Shown here: piece after piece, positions 6,267 to 14,173 of the stretch
Numbering within the stretch: the first letter of the stretch is position 1
Layout of the letters: each line of letters opens with the position of its first letter
Origin: an uncultured Selenomonadales bacterium
Lineage (GTDB): Bacteria > Bacillota > Negativicutes > Selenomonadales > Selenomonadaceae
NCBI GenBank assembly: GCA_937877545.1
Contig: CALFJE010000135.1
Span: 1 to 16,322, forward strand
Reading direction: 5' to 3'
DNA length: 16,322 nucleotides
Notes under the pieces: model-generated
What the model saw: the letters and a program-made list of their open reading frames with translations, nothing else
Told to the model about the DNA's origin: nothing
Database searches by the model: none
Position numbers and translations under genes: made by a program

Positions 6267-7436
6267 TTAAAGCAAGGGTAAGAAACTTTTGCCCGCCGTG
6301 TCAAACGTGGTGCTAAAGATGTCGGCAAGGGTGGCGGCGATGTCTGCGAAGGTCGGGCGCGTGCCGAGGTTAACGCCTGCGCGGAGGCTTGAGCCGTAAA
6401 CAATCAGCGGGACGTTTTCGCGGGTGTGATCGGTACCTTTGGCGGCGGGGTCGCAACCGTGGTCGGCAGTTATCATGAGCAAATCGTCGGGGCACATTTT
6501 GGTAAGGAAGTCGCCAAGCTCCGCGTCAAAGGTCGTCATGGCGCGAGCGTAACCGTCTGCGTCGCGGCGGTGCCCGAACTTCATATCGAAATCAACCAGA
6601 TTGACGAAACATAAGCCGCGAAAGTCTTCGTCCATAACGCGCAAGGTTTTGTTCATGCCGTCGGAGTTGTCGACGTTGACGCCGAGCGAACGACTAAGCC
6701 CTTGCCCCGCGAATATGTCACTAATCTTGCCGACGCCAATCGTCGCGAGATTTTTTTTGTTAAGGGCGTCGAGGATTGTCGGAGTGGGCGGCTTTAGGGA
6801 AAAGTCGTGACGGCGGGGCGTGCGTTCGTAGTTCGGATATGCGCCGATAAACGGGCGGGCAATAATCCTGCCGACGCCGTGAACGCCTTGCATAATTTCC
6901 CGCGCCAGCTTGCAGTAGCGATAAAGTTCGTCGACGGGGATAAGCTCCTCGTGCGCGGCGATTTGCAGGACGCTGTCCGCCGAAGTGTAGACGATAAGCG
7001 CGCCCGTTGCCTCGTGAGCCTGCCCGTAATCGTGAATGACTTGCGTGCCGCTGTAGGGCTTGTTGCAGAGGATTTTCCTGCCGAAAGCTCGTTCAAGTTC
7101 GCCGATAACGTCGGGCGGGAAACCGTCGGGATAAGTCGGGAGCGGACGTTCGGAGATAAGCCCCGCAATTTCCCAATGACCAATCGTGGTGTCCTTGCCC
7201 GCCGACGCCTCGATAAGTCTGCCGAACGCGCCGAGCGGATTTTTTACGGGCGGATAAAAATCAATTCCGTCGATATTGAACAAGCCGAGCCGCGCAAGAT
7301 TGGGCGTATCGAACTGCGCGGAGGCGGCAATGCTCTTTAGGGTATTGGGATTGTCGTCGCCGAAGTCCGCCGCGTCGGACGCACCGCCTATCCCGCAACT
7401 GTCAAGCACTATCAAAAACACGCGACCAATTTCCAT
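6267..7436 (-). CDS. deoB: Phosphopentomutase
   Basis: Interconverts (deoxy)ribose 1-phosphate and 5-phosphate, linking nucleoside salvage to the pentose phosphate pathway, in the cytoplasm. The 389-residue length is standard. It belongs to the alkaline-phosphatase superfamily: the metal-binding start is FLIVLDSCGIGGASDA, KDTTIGHWE carries the phospho-acceptor Thr region, and the second metal site is LVDFDMKFGHRRD plus TADHGCDP. The ATG at 7436 (MEIGR) is chosen because GGGAGG lies eight bases upstream. The frame stays open to 7658 but would overlap the promoter and the divergent gene. No nucleoside phosphorylase lies next to it. Confidence 0.96.
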   Translation of the reverse strand: MEIGRVFLIVLDSCGIGGASDAADFGDDNPNTLKSIAASAQFDTPNLARLGLFNIDGIDFYPPVKNPLGAFGRLIEASAGKDTTIGHWEIAGLISERPLPTYPDGFPPDVIGELERAFGRKILCNKPYSGTQVIHDYGQAHEATGALIVYTSADSVLQIAAHEELIPVDELYRYCKLAREIMQGVHGVGRIIARPFIGAYPNYERTPRRHDFSLKPPTPTILDALNKKNLATIGVGKISDIFAGQGLSRSLGVNVDNSDGMNKTLRVMDEDFRGLCFVNLVDFDMKFGHRRDADGYARAMTTFDAELGDFLTKMCPDDLLMITADHGCDPAAKGTDHTRENVPLIVYGSSLRAGVNLGTRPTFADIAATLADIFSTTFDTAGKSFLPLL

Positions 7437-7467
7437 GACCGCAACCTCCCCGAAATTTTTTGCCGCC

Positions 7468-7473
7468 ATTATA
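7468..7473 (-). promoter_or_regulatory. Probable -10 of the deoB promoter
   Basis: A perfect TATAAT on the minus strand about 32 bases before the deoB ATG. No good -35 is visible 16-18 bases upstream, where there is a long A-run (7488-7496 as T on plus), so the call is tentative. Confidence 0.45.
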
Positions 7474-7503
7474 CACCCGACGGCAGATTTTTTTTTGCGC
7501 ATA

Positions 7504-7512
7504 TGATACAAT
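7504..7512 (+). promoter_or_regulatory. Extended -10 of the diguanylate cyclase promoter
   Basis: TGATACAAT on the plus strand, 33 bases before the ATG. The -35 region is poor, which is tolerable for an extended -10. The gene's ribosome binding site AAAGGAG is at 7531-7537. Confidence 0.5.
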
Positions 7513-7545
7513 AGCCGAAAATTTTTCTGTAAAGGAGTGAGTCGA

Positions 7546-9495
7546 ATGTCTGTGAAAAAGTTCCTTATAATTTGCGGCGCGGGATTGATTTTGAACCTGG
7601 CTTTTTCCTTTGCCGCTAAGGCACTCAATCTGCCCGTCTTCCTCGATACCACCGGCACAATTTTTATCGCGGCGTTGGGCGGCTATATGCCGGGCATTGC
7701 GGTCGGCTTCTGCACCAATCTTATCAAAGCCTTTGTCGACCCCGTGCAAATGTATTTTTCCACCGTCAGCATAATGGTTGCGATTTTTACAACTTTCCTC
7801 GCACGCAAAGGTTTCTTCAGCACGCTGAAAAAGGCGATTATGATTATCCCCGCGATGACGATTTTCGCGGGCATATTGTCGCTGTTCATAGAAAATTTTT
7901 TGAATACGGCAAGCTTCCTGCAATCGTTCAAAGACCTGCATTTGAGTTTCTTCAGCAATTTCGGCTCCGAACTCCTGGATAAAGCGTTCGCGGTCATGAT
8001 AACGTTCGCGCTGTTGCAAAAAGTGCCGCCGCCCATAAAAAAATCGTTCCGCCTGCTCGGACAACAACAGGCTCCGCTGTCCGAGGAAATGCAACAAGCC
8101 ATACAAGAGAAAAGCTACTTGAAACTTTCCTTGCGCACCAAGTTGATGTTGATATTGATGTTGAGCGCGTTCTTCGTGTCGTTTTCCATAGCGGCTATAA
8201 GTTGCCTGCTGTTCAGAGACGCCACGATAAGCGACCGCATAAAAGCCGTTGACGGGATAGCGGCGGTTGCCTTGAACGAGATTAACCCAAGGGGCATTGA
8301 CGATTATATCAGGCTGGGGCACGACGCCGAAGGCTACGCCGAGACGGAGGCGAAACTTTACGGCGTAAAGAATACCAGCGTCAACATAAAATATCTTTAC
8401 GTCTACAAATTTACGGAGGCGGGAGCGCAAGTTGTCTTTGACCTTAACTCGGCGGATTTGGAGGGCGATAAGCCGGGGACGCTCTTGCCGTTCGACCCTG
8501 CCATTATGTCCTACAAAGACGATTTGCTTGCCGGCAGACCCATTCCGCCGATTATCTCCAATGACAGCTACGGCTACCTCATGACGCTGTACAAACCGCT
8601 TTACGACGCGCAAGGCAAATGTTTGTGCTACGCGGCGGTCGATTTTTCAATGGAGACGCTGACCGAATACATGCGGACGTTCGTAGCGCACTTGCTGGTA
8701 CTGTTCGCGGGGTGCTTCGTGTTTATCTTCGTGATTGGCTTGTGGCTGGTCGAAAATCATATAATCGTGCCGGTCAACACCATGGCTTACTGCGCGAAGA
8801 CCGCCACCTACGAAGACCCGCAGGAGCGCAACAAAAACGTCGAGTTGGTAAAGAGCTTGAAAATCAAGACGGGCGACGAGATAGAGAATTTGTATTCGGC
8901 ATTCGTGCGCTCGGCGGAGAATCTGGTTAAATATCTGGAGCATTTGCAGCTGGCTAAGATTCAAGTGGAGAACATGAAGGTCAAAGTCTACGCCATGGAC
9001 GAATTGGCGAACACCGACTCCTTGACGGGCATACGCAACAAGACCGCCTACGCCACTCAAATTGCCAAGCTTGACCAGATGATTGAGGACGGCAACGCGG
9101 AATTTTGTATCGTGATGATAGACGTGAATTTTTTAAAGAAAGTCAATGACACCTACGGGCACGAGCGCGGCAACGAGTACTTGATTAACGCCTGCAGATT
9201 GGTTTGCTCTGTGTTCGGCGAGGATCATGTTTACAGGATAGGCGGCGACGAGTTTGTCGTTATTGTTTCGGGCGATAAAGTTTCGCTGTGCAGATATTTC
9301 GTCAAGCAGTTCCAAATGGAAATGAAGCGCAAGAATACGAACGCCTTGCTGGAGCCGTGGGAAAAGGTTTCGGCGGCGGTGGGCGTGGCGTTCTACGATC
9401 CTGCCGTCGATAAGGATGCCGACGCCGTCTTTAAGCGGGCGGATAAGCAGATGTACGAAAACAAAATCGCCATGAAGGCGCAGCGGACGGACTAA
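7546..9495 (+). CDS. Membrane-anchored GGDEF diguanylate cyclase with Cache-like sensor
   Basis: Predicted to make cyclic di-GMP in response to a signal. The start at 7546 fits AAAGGAG eight bases upstream; GTG at 7537 is inside that site. The 649 residues fall in four parts. Residues ~1-165 form several membrane helices resembling ECF-transporter substrate-binding (S) components, with VFLDTTGTIFIAALGG typical of that fold. A helix at ~200-222 starts an external sensor of about 155 residues, Cache-like, with YLYVYKF and a repeat of YGYLMTLYKPLYDAQGK type. A helix at ~379-402 leads into a HAMP-like/coiled linker. The C-terminal GGDEF domain begins LANTDSLTG (487-495), with MIDVNFLKKVND, and an intact GGDEF (566-570). 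The inhibitory I-site RxxD is replaced by FGED, so product inhibition may be absent. No partner gene is adjacent. Confidence 0.92.
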   Translation: MSVKKFLIICGAGLILNLAFSFAAKALNLPVFLDTTGTIFIAALGGYMPGIAVGFCTNLIKAFVDPVQMYFSTVSIMVAIFTTFLARKGFFSTLKKAIMIIPAMTIFAGILSLFIENFLNTASFLQSFKDLHLSFFSNFGSELLDKAFAVMITFALLQKVPPPIKKSFRLLGQQQAPLSEEMQQAIQEKSYLKLSLRTKLMLILMLSAFFVSFSIAAISCLLFRDATISDRIKAVDGIAAVALNEINPRGIDDYIRLGHDAEGYAETEAKLYGVKNTSVNIKYLYVYKFTEAGAQVVFDLNSADLEGDKPGTLLPFDPAIMSYKDDLLAGRPIPPIISNDSYGYLMTLYKPLYDAQGKCLCYAAVDFSMETLTEYMRTFVAHLLVLFAGCFVFIFVIGLWLVENHIIVPVNTMAYCAKTATYEDPQERNKNVELVKSLKIKTGDEIENLYSAFVRSAENLVKYLEHLQLAKIQVENMKVKVYAMDELANTDSLTGIRNKTAYATQIAKLDQMIEDGNAEFCIVMIDVNFLKKVNDTYGHERGNEYLINACRLVCSVFGEDHVYRIGGDEFVVIVSGDKVSLCRYFVKQFQMEMKRKNTNALLEPWEKVSAAVGVAFYDPAVDKDADAVFKRADKQMYENKIAMKAQRTD

Positions 9496-9526
9496 TCCCC
9501 CCTTTGCCAAAGCGTGGAAGATTTGT

Positions 9527-9640
9527 CTTACTTTCTTTTGTTAAGCCCAAAAGAAAGTAAGCAAAGAAAAGGGCGTTTGACCGGCAAAGAAACATCCATG
9601 TTTCTGTTGCCGGCGGTCGCCGTCCTTGGCGACCGGGTTT
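9527..9640. repeat. Three-hairpin repeat element, copy A
   Basis: Hairpin 1 has 13-bp perfect arms at 9527-9539 and 9549-9561 (cttactttctttt with its complement) and a loop ending gccc. Hairpin 2 at 9581-9613 has arms of 7 and 8 bp separated by one bulged G. Hairpin 3 has 8-bp arms at 9614-9621 and 9628-9635 (cggtcgcc with ggcgaccg) and loop gtcctt. A second copy is at 15165-15277. The ~48 bases of linker and hairpin 2 are nearly identical between copies, whereas hairpins 1 and 3 differ in sequence but stay paired. Weaker likeness continues to about 9652, into the end of the serine hydrolase gene. It lies between the ends of two converging genes. It is not a good terminator, as no long U-run follows. 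Confidence 0.85.
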
Positions 9641-9644
9641 CAGC

Positions 9645-10901
9645 TTATTTTAACAACAAGAAACGGCAGACGGCGTTCATAAGTTTTTCCTCCCAAATGT
9701 AGTTGTCGCTGAAAGTCCCTTTGGAACGCGGGTCGGCGTCCACGTCAAGAGCCGTGCCGTTCATCATGTAGACGAAGCCGCTCCGCGTGTTCGGGATAAA
9801 AAACAAGCCTGCCAACATGCCGAACGCCTCGCCCGTGTGCCCGATAAGATTGACCGCGCAGGTGTCGCAGACGCGGTTATTTTTTTTGCCGTCAATGTGA
9901 TAAACGCCCAGCCCGTATAACAGAATCGCGCCGCCGTAAGTGTCGCCGTTGGTGCCGTCGTAAGTCCAATGCGGCTTGCACATTTCCTCGACCGATTCAC
10001 GGCTTAAGATTCTTCTGCCGCGATACGTGCCGCCGTTCATGAGCATTTCCAAGGCGTGCGCCAGTTCCTCGAAAGAAATCCTCAAGCCGCCCTGCGGAGA
10101 GAAAATCGTCGCGTTGGTACCTGCGCGGCAGTCGCTCAAGTTATAGACGCGCCGAAAAGTTTCGTCGTAGGGGTTTTGGAGCGCGAGGGTATCTTTGGGC
10201 GGTTGCACGCCGCGATAATCGTCCGCCGCGCCGTACCAAGCCCCGAACTCGTCCCAAACACCGTCGGGATTTTTCTTTTGATAAACCGTGCCCAAAAGCT
10301 CAAACTCCGCACGCGGCAAGTTGGCGGGAACGTAATCTGCGCGGGTGTCGAGTTGACGCAGAATATTTTCGCGTTGATAACGGTCAAAGCGTTCGCCGGT
10401 GACGCGTTCGATAATCGTGCCGAGCAGACCGTAGTTCAAATTGCAGTAGGCAAAACGGTCGTCGCCGAAATGCGCCCCGTCCTCCCAATACGCGCCGTCG
10501 GGCGTGAAAAATTCCTCGACGCTGACGGCGGGCGGCGCGGAATAAATTTTGCCGTCGCGCAAAGTGGAGGTGTGGCTCGCCAAAGCGCGGGGCGTAATGA
10601 TTTTGCGCGGGCAATGCGGGTTACGCAGTTCAAAGCCGAGGTATTCGCTTATGTCGGCGTCGAGGTCGAGCTTGCCCTGTTCGACGAGTTGCATGACGCT
10701 GAAGACCGTAAACATTTTGGAGACCGACGCCGCTCTGAAGCGCGTTTGCCGCGTGACGGGCTGATTCGTATCGATAACGCGCCGACCGAGAAATTTGGAA
10801 TAAACCTCCGCGCCGTCCCTGTAAACTATGACGCCAAGCCCCGGCACTTTAACGCCGCTGTCGCCAATCATGTCCGCCAATTCGCTTTCCAATGTATTCA
10901 T
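9645..10901 (-). CDS. Serine hydrolase of the beta-lactamase/penicillin-binding fold
   Basis: A 418-residue member of the class C beta-lactamase-like family (Pfam Beta-lactamase, PF00144), which includes esterases, D-aminopeptidases and peptidases as well as true lactamases. The three active-site motifs are present: SVSK at residues 59-62 (catalytic Ser59, Lys62) within RFRAASVSKMF, YCN at 152-154, and HTG at 355-357. No signal peptide or membrane anchor is visible: the N-terminus MNTLESELADMIGDSG is hydrophilic, which argues against a periplasmic beta-lactamase. AGGAGG lies nine bases before the ATG. It is divergently transcribed from the M15-opp operon through overlapping promoters, so a role on peptides or cell-wall fragments is plausible but inferred. 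The substrate is unknown. Confidence 0.92.
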   Translation of the reverse strand: MNTLESELADMIGDSGVKVPGLGVIVYRDGAEVYSKFLGRRVIDTNQPVTRQTRFRAASVSKMFTVFSVMQLVEQGKLDLDADISEYLGFELRNPHCPRKIITPRALASHTSTLRDGKIYSAPPAVSVEEFFTPDGAYWEDGAHFGDDRFAYCNLNYGLLGTIIERVTGERFDRYQRENILRQLDTRADYVPANLPRAEFELLGTVYQKKNPDGVWDEFGAWYGAADDYRGVQPPKDTLALQNPYDETFRRVYNLSDCRAGTNATIFSPQGGLRISFEELAHALEMLMNGGTYRGRRILSRESVEEMCKPHWTYDGTNGDTYGGAILLYGLGVYHIDGKKNNRVCDTCAVNLIGHTGEAFGMLAGLFFIPNTRSGFVYMMNGTALDVDADPRSKGTFSDNYIWEEKLMNAVCRFLLLK

Positions 10902-10920
10902 TCCGCCGCGCCTCCTAATC

Positions 10921-10950
10921 TTGACATTGCTTTAAACGGTTTGCTATTAT
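10921..10950 (+). promoter_or_regulatory. Promoter of the M15-opp operon
   Basis: A perfect TTGACA (10921-10926), an 18-base spacer and TATTAT (10945-10950) preceded by TGC (extended -10). GGGAGG at 10966-10971 is nine bases before the TTG start at 10981. Confidence 0.75.
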
Positions 10951-10954
10951 ATCA
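10946..10954 (-). promoter_or_regulatory. Extended -10 for the serine hydrolase gene
   Basis: TGATATAAT on the minus strand, a perfect extended -10, overlapping five bases of the plus-strand -10 of the M15-opp promoter. No consensus -35 is seen at the expected distance. It lies 45 bases before the serine hydrolase start. Confidence 0.55.
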
Positions 10955-10980
10955 GAAAATTTTCAGGGAGGTATCGGTTT

Positions 10981-11580
10981 TTGAACGAAGCATTTGGCAT
11001 TACCGAGATTGACGAGGCGACTTTCGCGAGGATTGACGGCAAGTCCTATAAAAAAAATTGCCCGATACCCTTGAGCGAGTTGCGGTATCTGAGCGTCTTG
11101 CATAAGGATTTGAGCGGCGCGACTTTGACGGGCGAACTTATTTGCAATGTGCGAATCGCCGAGCCGCTGACGGAGATTTTCAAGGCACTTTACGCGGAGA
11201 ATTATCCCATTGAAAAGATTCGCCTAATCGACGAGTACGACGCCGACGACGAACTTTCCATGCGCGATAATAATTCTTCGTGTTTTAATTTCCGCTACGT
11301 CTCCTACACCAATCGGATTTCGCTCCACGGCTACGGCATGGCGGTCGACATCAATCCGCTTTACAATCCGTATATCAAGGAGGTCAACGGGCAAAAGGTT
11401 ATCGCGCCCGACAACTCCGCCGCCTACGAAGACCGTGCAGGGAATTATCCCTACAAAATCACGGCGGACGATTTATGTTGCCGCTTGTTCAAGGCGCACG
11501 GCTTTTTATGGGGTGGCGATTGTTGGGACGACGAAAAGGATTATCAACACTTTTTTATTGAGGAAGGGATTGCAAGATGA
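10981..11580 (+). CDS. M15-family metallopeptidase (VanY/L-Ala-D-Glu peptidase type)
   Basis: A 199-residue zinc peptidase related to D-Ala-D-Ala carboxypeptidases and L-Ala-D-Glu endopeptidases that act on peptidoglycan stem peptides. The Zn-ligand motif SLHGYGMAVDIN gives His116 and Asp123, and DYQHF gives His190; Trp182 precedes the last motif as in the family. The start is TTG, chosen because GGGAGG is nine bases upstream and no ATG precedes the conserved region. From that start there is no signal peptide (MNEAFGITEIDEATFARIDG), so the enzyme appears cytoplasmic, unlike many relatives. Its stop overlaps the oppA ATG (ATGA at 11577-11580). It is the first gene of a peptide-uptake operon and probably processes imported peptides, perhaps muropeptides (inference). 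Confidence 0.92.
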   Translation: MNEAFGITEIDEATFARIDGKSYKKNCPIPLSELRYLSVLHKDLSGATLTGELICNVRIAEPLTEIFKALYAENYPIEKIRLIDEYDADDELSMRDNNSSCFNFRYVSYTNRISLHGYGMAVDINPLYNPYIKEVNGQKVIAPDNSAAYEDRAGNYPYKITADDLCCRLFKAHGFLWGGDCWDDEKDYQHFFIEEGIAR

Positions 11581-13229
11581 AGAAAATTTTAATGGCGGCG
11601 TTGCTCCTCGTTACCATGATATTTACGGGTTGCGGCGGCTCCGACAATGCGGGTTCCGACGGCAAGTTGAACGTCATGCTCGGTTCCAACGTCGTTTCGC
11701 TCGACTCCGCGCAGGCTACCGACAGCGTGTCGTTTGAAGTCATTGCCGATTGTATCGATGGCTTAATGCAACTCGACGCCGAGGGCAAAGCTATTCCCGC
11801 GCTCGCCGAAAACTACGCCGTGTCGACGGACGGCAAAACTTATACCTTCCACCTGCGCGACGCCAAATGGGCTAACGGCGACCCCGTAACGGCGAACGAT
11901 TTTGTCTTTGCGTGGCGGCGTCACTGCCAAAAGGCTGAGGAATATTCCTACGTCATGGGCAATACGGTTGCCTGCGTAAAGAATGCCGACGCCGTTATCA
12001 AAGGAGCCGACCCGACGACTTTGGGCGTTGCCGCGCTTGACGATAAAACTTTCGTCGTCGAGTTGGACGCCCCCGTTCCGTTTTTCCTGTCGCTTATGGC
12101 GTTCCCGACTTTCTACCCCGTCAACGAGAAATTTTATAACAGCGTCGAGGCGGGTAGCTACGGCACGAGTCCCGAAACTTTCCTGTCGAACGGCGCATTT
12201 ATGCTGACGAGCTATATCCCCGGCACCGCCAACATTCAGCTTAAGAAAAACGACAGCTATTGGAATGCCGCGCAGGTTGCCGTTGACGCCTTCCAATATC
12301 AAGTTGTCTCCTCGTCCGATAACGCGCTGACCTCCTTTAAGAACGGCACGCTTAACGTCGTCAATATCGGCGGCAACCAGGTCGCGCATGTCAAGCAGGA
12401 CGCCGAGCTTGCCAAAAATCTTAAGACGTTTTCGTCGGGCTACCTTTACTATCTGTCCTTCAATCAGGACCCGAAAAATCATCACGCGGGCGCACTTGCC
12501 AACGTCAACTTGCGCCTTGCAATTTCCAACGCCGTTGACCGCGAATCGCTCGTCGACAATTTCGTCATGAACGGCGCGAAGGCTACTTATACCGCCGTCC
12601 CCGTCGACTTTGCGCCCAATGCCGAAACCGGCAAATTCTTCGCCGAAGACCAAAAGCGTTTCTCCGACGTCGTGAGCTTTAACGTCGACAAGGCGCGTCA
12701 ATATCTGGAGGCGGCTAAGGGTGAGCTTGGCACGGACAGCTTCGCGCTCAATCTGATTTACTCCAACGACGGCGGCAGCGCGACTAAGATCGTCCAAGCC
12801 GTTAAATCGCAGGTCGAGGAAAATTTGCCCGGCGTGACGATCAATCTTCAGCCCATGCCCAAAGCCGAATACCTTAGCAACGTGACCTCGAACAGCTACG
12901 ATATTGCGCTCGTCGATTGGACGCCCGATTATAACGACCCGATGACTTTCCTGACGCTTTGGACGACCGAGGGTTGCGAAATTGCCGAGCATTGGAGCAA
13001 CGCCGCTTATGACCAGATTATCGCCGCGTGCACCACGGGCGAGTTCGCCGACGATTATTCTGCCCGTTGGAATGCCCTTTACGACGCCGAGGAAATTCTC
13101 CTCCGCAACGCCGTTATCGCGCCGCTCTACACCGACGCCAATGCGGTTTTGATTTCGCCCAACGTCACGGGGATTGAGTTCCATGCGGCGGGCATTGACC
13201 GCGTCTTTAAGAACGTTAAGCTCCAATGA
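11577..13229 (+). CDS. oppA: Oligopeptide ABC transporter, substrate-binding lipoprotein
   Basis: Family 5 extracellular solute-binding protein (SBP_bac_5), 550 residues. It captures peptides outside the membrane and delivers them to OppBC. The N-terminus MKKILMAALLLVTMIFTGCGG is a lipoprotein signal with the lipid-modified Cys at residue 19. The family pattern is clear: LDSAQATDSVSFEVIADCID, then LAENYAVSTDGKTYTFHLRD and ANGDPVTANDFVFAWRR, and later LRLAISNAVDRESLV. It overlaps the M15 gene before it and oppB after it (ATGA each time). Peptide specificity cannot be read from sequence; dipeptide, oligopeptide, murein tripeptide or nickel-type ligands are all possible in this family, with oligopeptide most likely. 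Confidence 0.95.
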   Translation: MKKILMAALLLVTMIFTGCGGSDNAGSDGKLNVMLGSNVVSLDSAQATDSVSFEVIADCIDGLMQLDAEGKAIPALAENYAVSTDGKTYTFHLRDAKWANGDPVTANDFVFAWRRHCQKAEEYSYVMGNTVACVKNADAVIKGADPTTLGVAALDDKTFVVELDAPVPFFLSLMAFPTFYPVNEKFYNSVEAGSYGTSPETFLSNGAFMLTSYIPGTANIQLKKNDSYWNAAQVAVDAFQYQVVSSSDNALTSFKNGTLNVVNIGGNQVAHVKQDAELAKNLKTFSSGYLYYLSFNQDPKNHHAGALANVNLRLAISNAVDRESLVDNFVMNGAKATYTAVPVDFAPNAETGKFFAEDQKRFSDVVSFNVDKARQYLEAAKGELGTDSFALNLIYSNDGGSATKIVQAVKSQVEENLPGVTINLQPMPKAEYLSNVTSNSYDIALVDWTPDYNDPMTFLTLWTTEGCEIAEHWSNAAYDQIIAACTTGEFADDYSARWNALYDAEEILLRNAVIAPLYTDANAVLISPNVTGIEFHAAGIDRVFKNVKLQ

Positions 13230-14173
13230 CGCGCTACGTAGCCAAACGGATTTTGATGTCGGCGTTGACGTTGCTGGCGATAATCTTCGTGTTGTTCGTG
13301 CTGATTCGGATAGTGCCGGGCGACCCGTTCCCCGTCGAGCGCATGAGCGCGGAAATGATTTTGCAAAAGCGCGAGGAGCTGGGACTCAACAAGCCGATTT
13401 TGGAGCAATTCGTCAACTATATGTCGATGTTGCTTAGCGGCAGTTTCGGCAACGGCACTTCGCTTTACAACGGCGCACCGATTAAGCCGATAATGACGGC
13501 GTGCTTGATTAACTCGTTCAAAATCGGCGTGCTGTCGATACTTTGCGGGACGGCGGTCGGCTTGGCGATAGGAATTGTCGCGGCGTTAAATCGCGGGAAA
13601 TTCCTCGACGGCTTATGCACGGTCGTATCGATTTTGGGCGTGTGCATACCGTCCTACGTTTTTATGATTTTCCTGCAGTATTTCTTCGCGTATAAAATTC
13701 CGTTCTTTCCGTACTTTTTCGACCCGTCGAACTTTTTAACCTCGGCGGTAATGCCGGCAATGTCGCTGAGTTTGTTCGCCGTTTCGACGATAGCCCGCTT
13801 TACGCGCAACGAGATGATTGAAGTCCTCAACAGCGATTACGTCAAATTGGCGGAGGCAAAGGGGCTTTACGGCTTCGAGCTGATACGCCGCCACGTGCTT
13901 AGAAACGCGCTGATACCGATTGTGACGGTTATCGCGCCGTTGGTCGTCGACCTGCTGACGGGCGCGATGGTTATCGAAAAAATTTACGGAATAAACGGCG
14001 TGGGCAAGCTCATGGTCGACGCGATAGCGGGGCAGGGCGTCGATTACAATTACGTCCTCGCGCTGGGGATAGTTTTCTCGGCGTTGTATATCGGCGTCAT
14101 GCTTGCGTTGGATATTCTGTACGGGATAATCGACCCGCGAATTCGTTTGGCGGCTAAGGAGGGCGGAGCATGA
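13226..14173 (+). CDS. oppB: Oligopeptide ABC transporter permease OppB
   Basis: Inner-membrane permease, 315 residues, of the binding-protein-dependent transport family. The N-terminal helix YVAKRILMSALTLLAIIFVL with the IRIVPGDPF segment is the OppB/DppB hallmark. Further helices follow, with a long extracytoplasmic loop before the transport domain. The EAA loop that contacts the ATPase is around residues 206-235 (LAEAKGLYGFELIRRHVLRN). Its ATG overlaps the oppA stop and its stop overlaps the oppC start, so the three are translationally linked. It forms the channel with OppC. Confidence 0.95.
   Translation: MTRYVAKRILMSALTLLAIIFVLFVLIRIVPGDPFPVERMSAEMILQKREELGLNKPILEQFVNYMSMLLSGSFGNGTSLYNGAPIKPIMTACLINSFKIGVLSILCGTAVGLAIGIVAALNRGKFLDGLCTVVSILGVCIPSYVFMIFLQYFFAYKIPFFPYFFDPSNFLTSAVMPAMSLSLFAVSTIARFTRNEMIEVLNSDYVKLAEAKGLYGFELIRRHVLRNALIPIVTVIAPLVVDLLTGAMVIEKIYGINGVGKLMVDAIAGQGVDYNYVLALGIVFSALYIGVMLALDILYGIIDPRIRLAAKEGGA

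Noticed and set aside
7437..7658. Longer N-terminus for deoB starting at 7658
   Set aside because: It would overlap the divergent gene and its promoter; MEIGR at 7436 has GGGAGG and gives the family length.
7402..8613. A 403-codon minus-strand frame across the start of the diguanylate cyclase
   Set aside because: Low-complexity, charged translation with no domain; antisense to a real gene and overlapping the deoB start.
9614..9640. Hairpin 3 of repeat copy A as a terminator for the diguanylate cyclase gene
   Set aside because: Only ttt follows the stem, too short for an intrinsic terminator, and copy B lies inside an operon where termination would be harmful.
9514..9702. A possible small protein encoded across repeat copy A
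   Set aside because: The coding potential follows the three-hairpin repeat, has no ribosome binding site, and copy B does not keep the same reading frame.
10056..11012. A 318-codon plus-strand frame across the serine hydrolase
   Set aside because: It lies antisense to a gene with intact SxxK, YxN and HTG motifs, and crosses the promoter region. It is a shadow frame.
11763..13226. A 487-codon open frame on the minus strand covering nearly all of oppA
   Set aside because: oppA on the plus strand is a clear family member with a lipoprotein signal. The antisense frame has no recognisable motif or ribosome binding site and arises from GC-rich codon structure.
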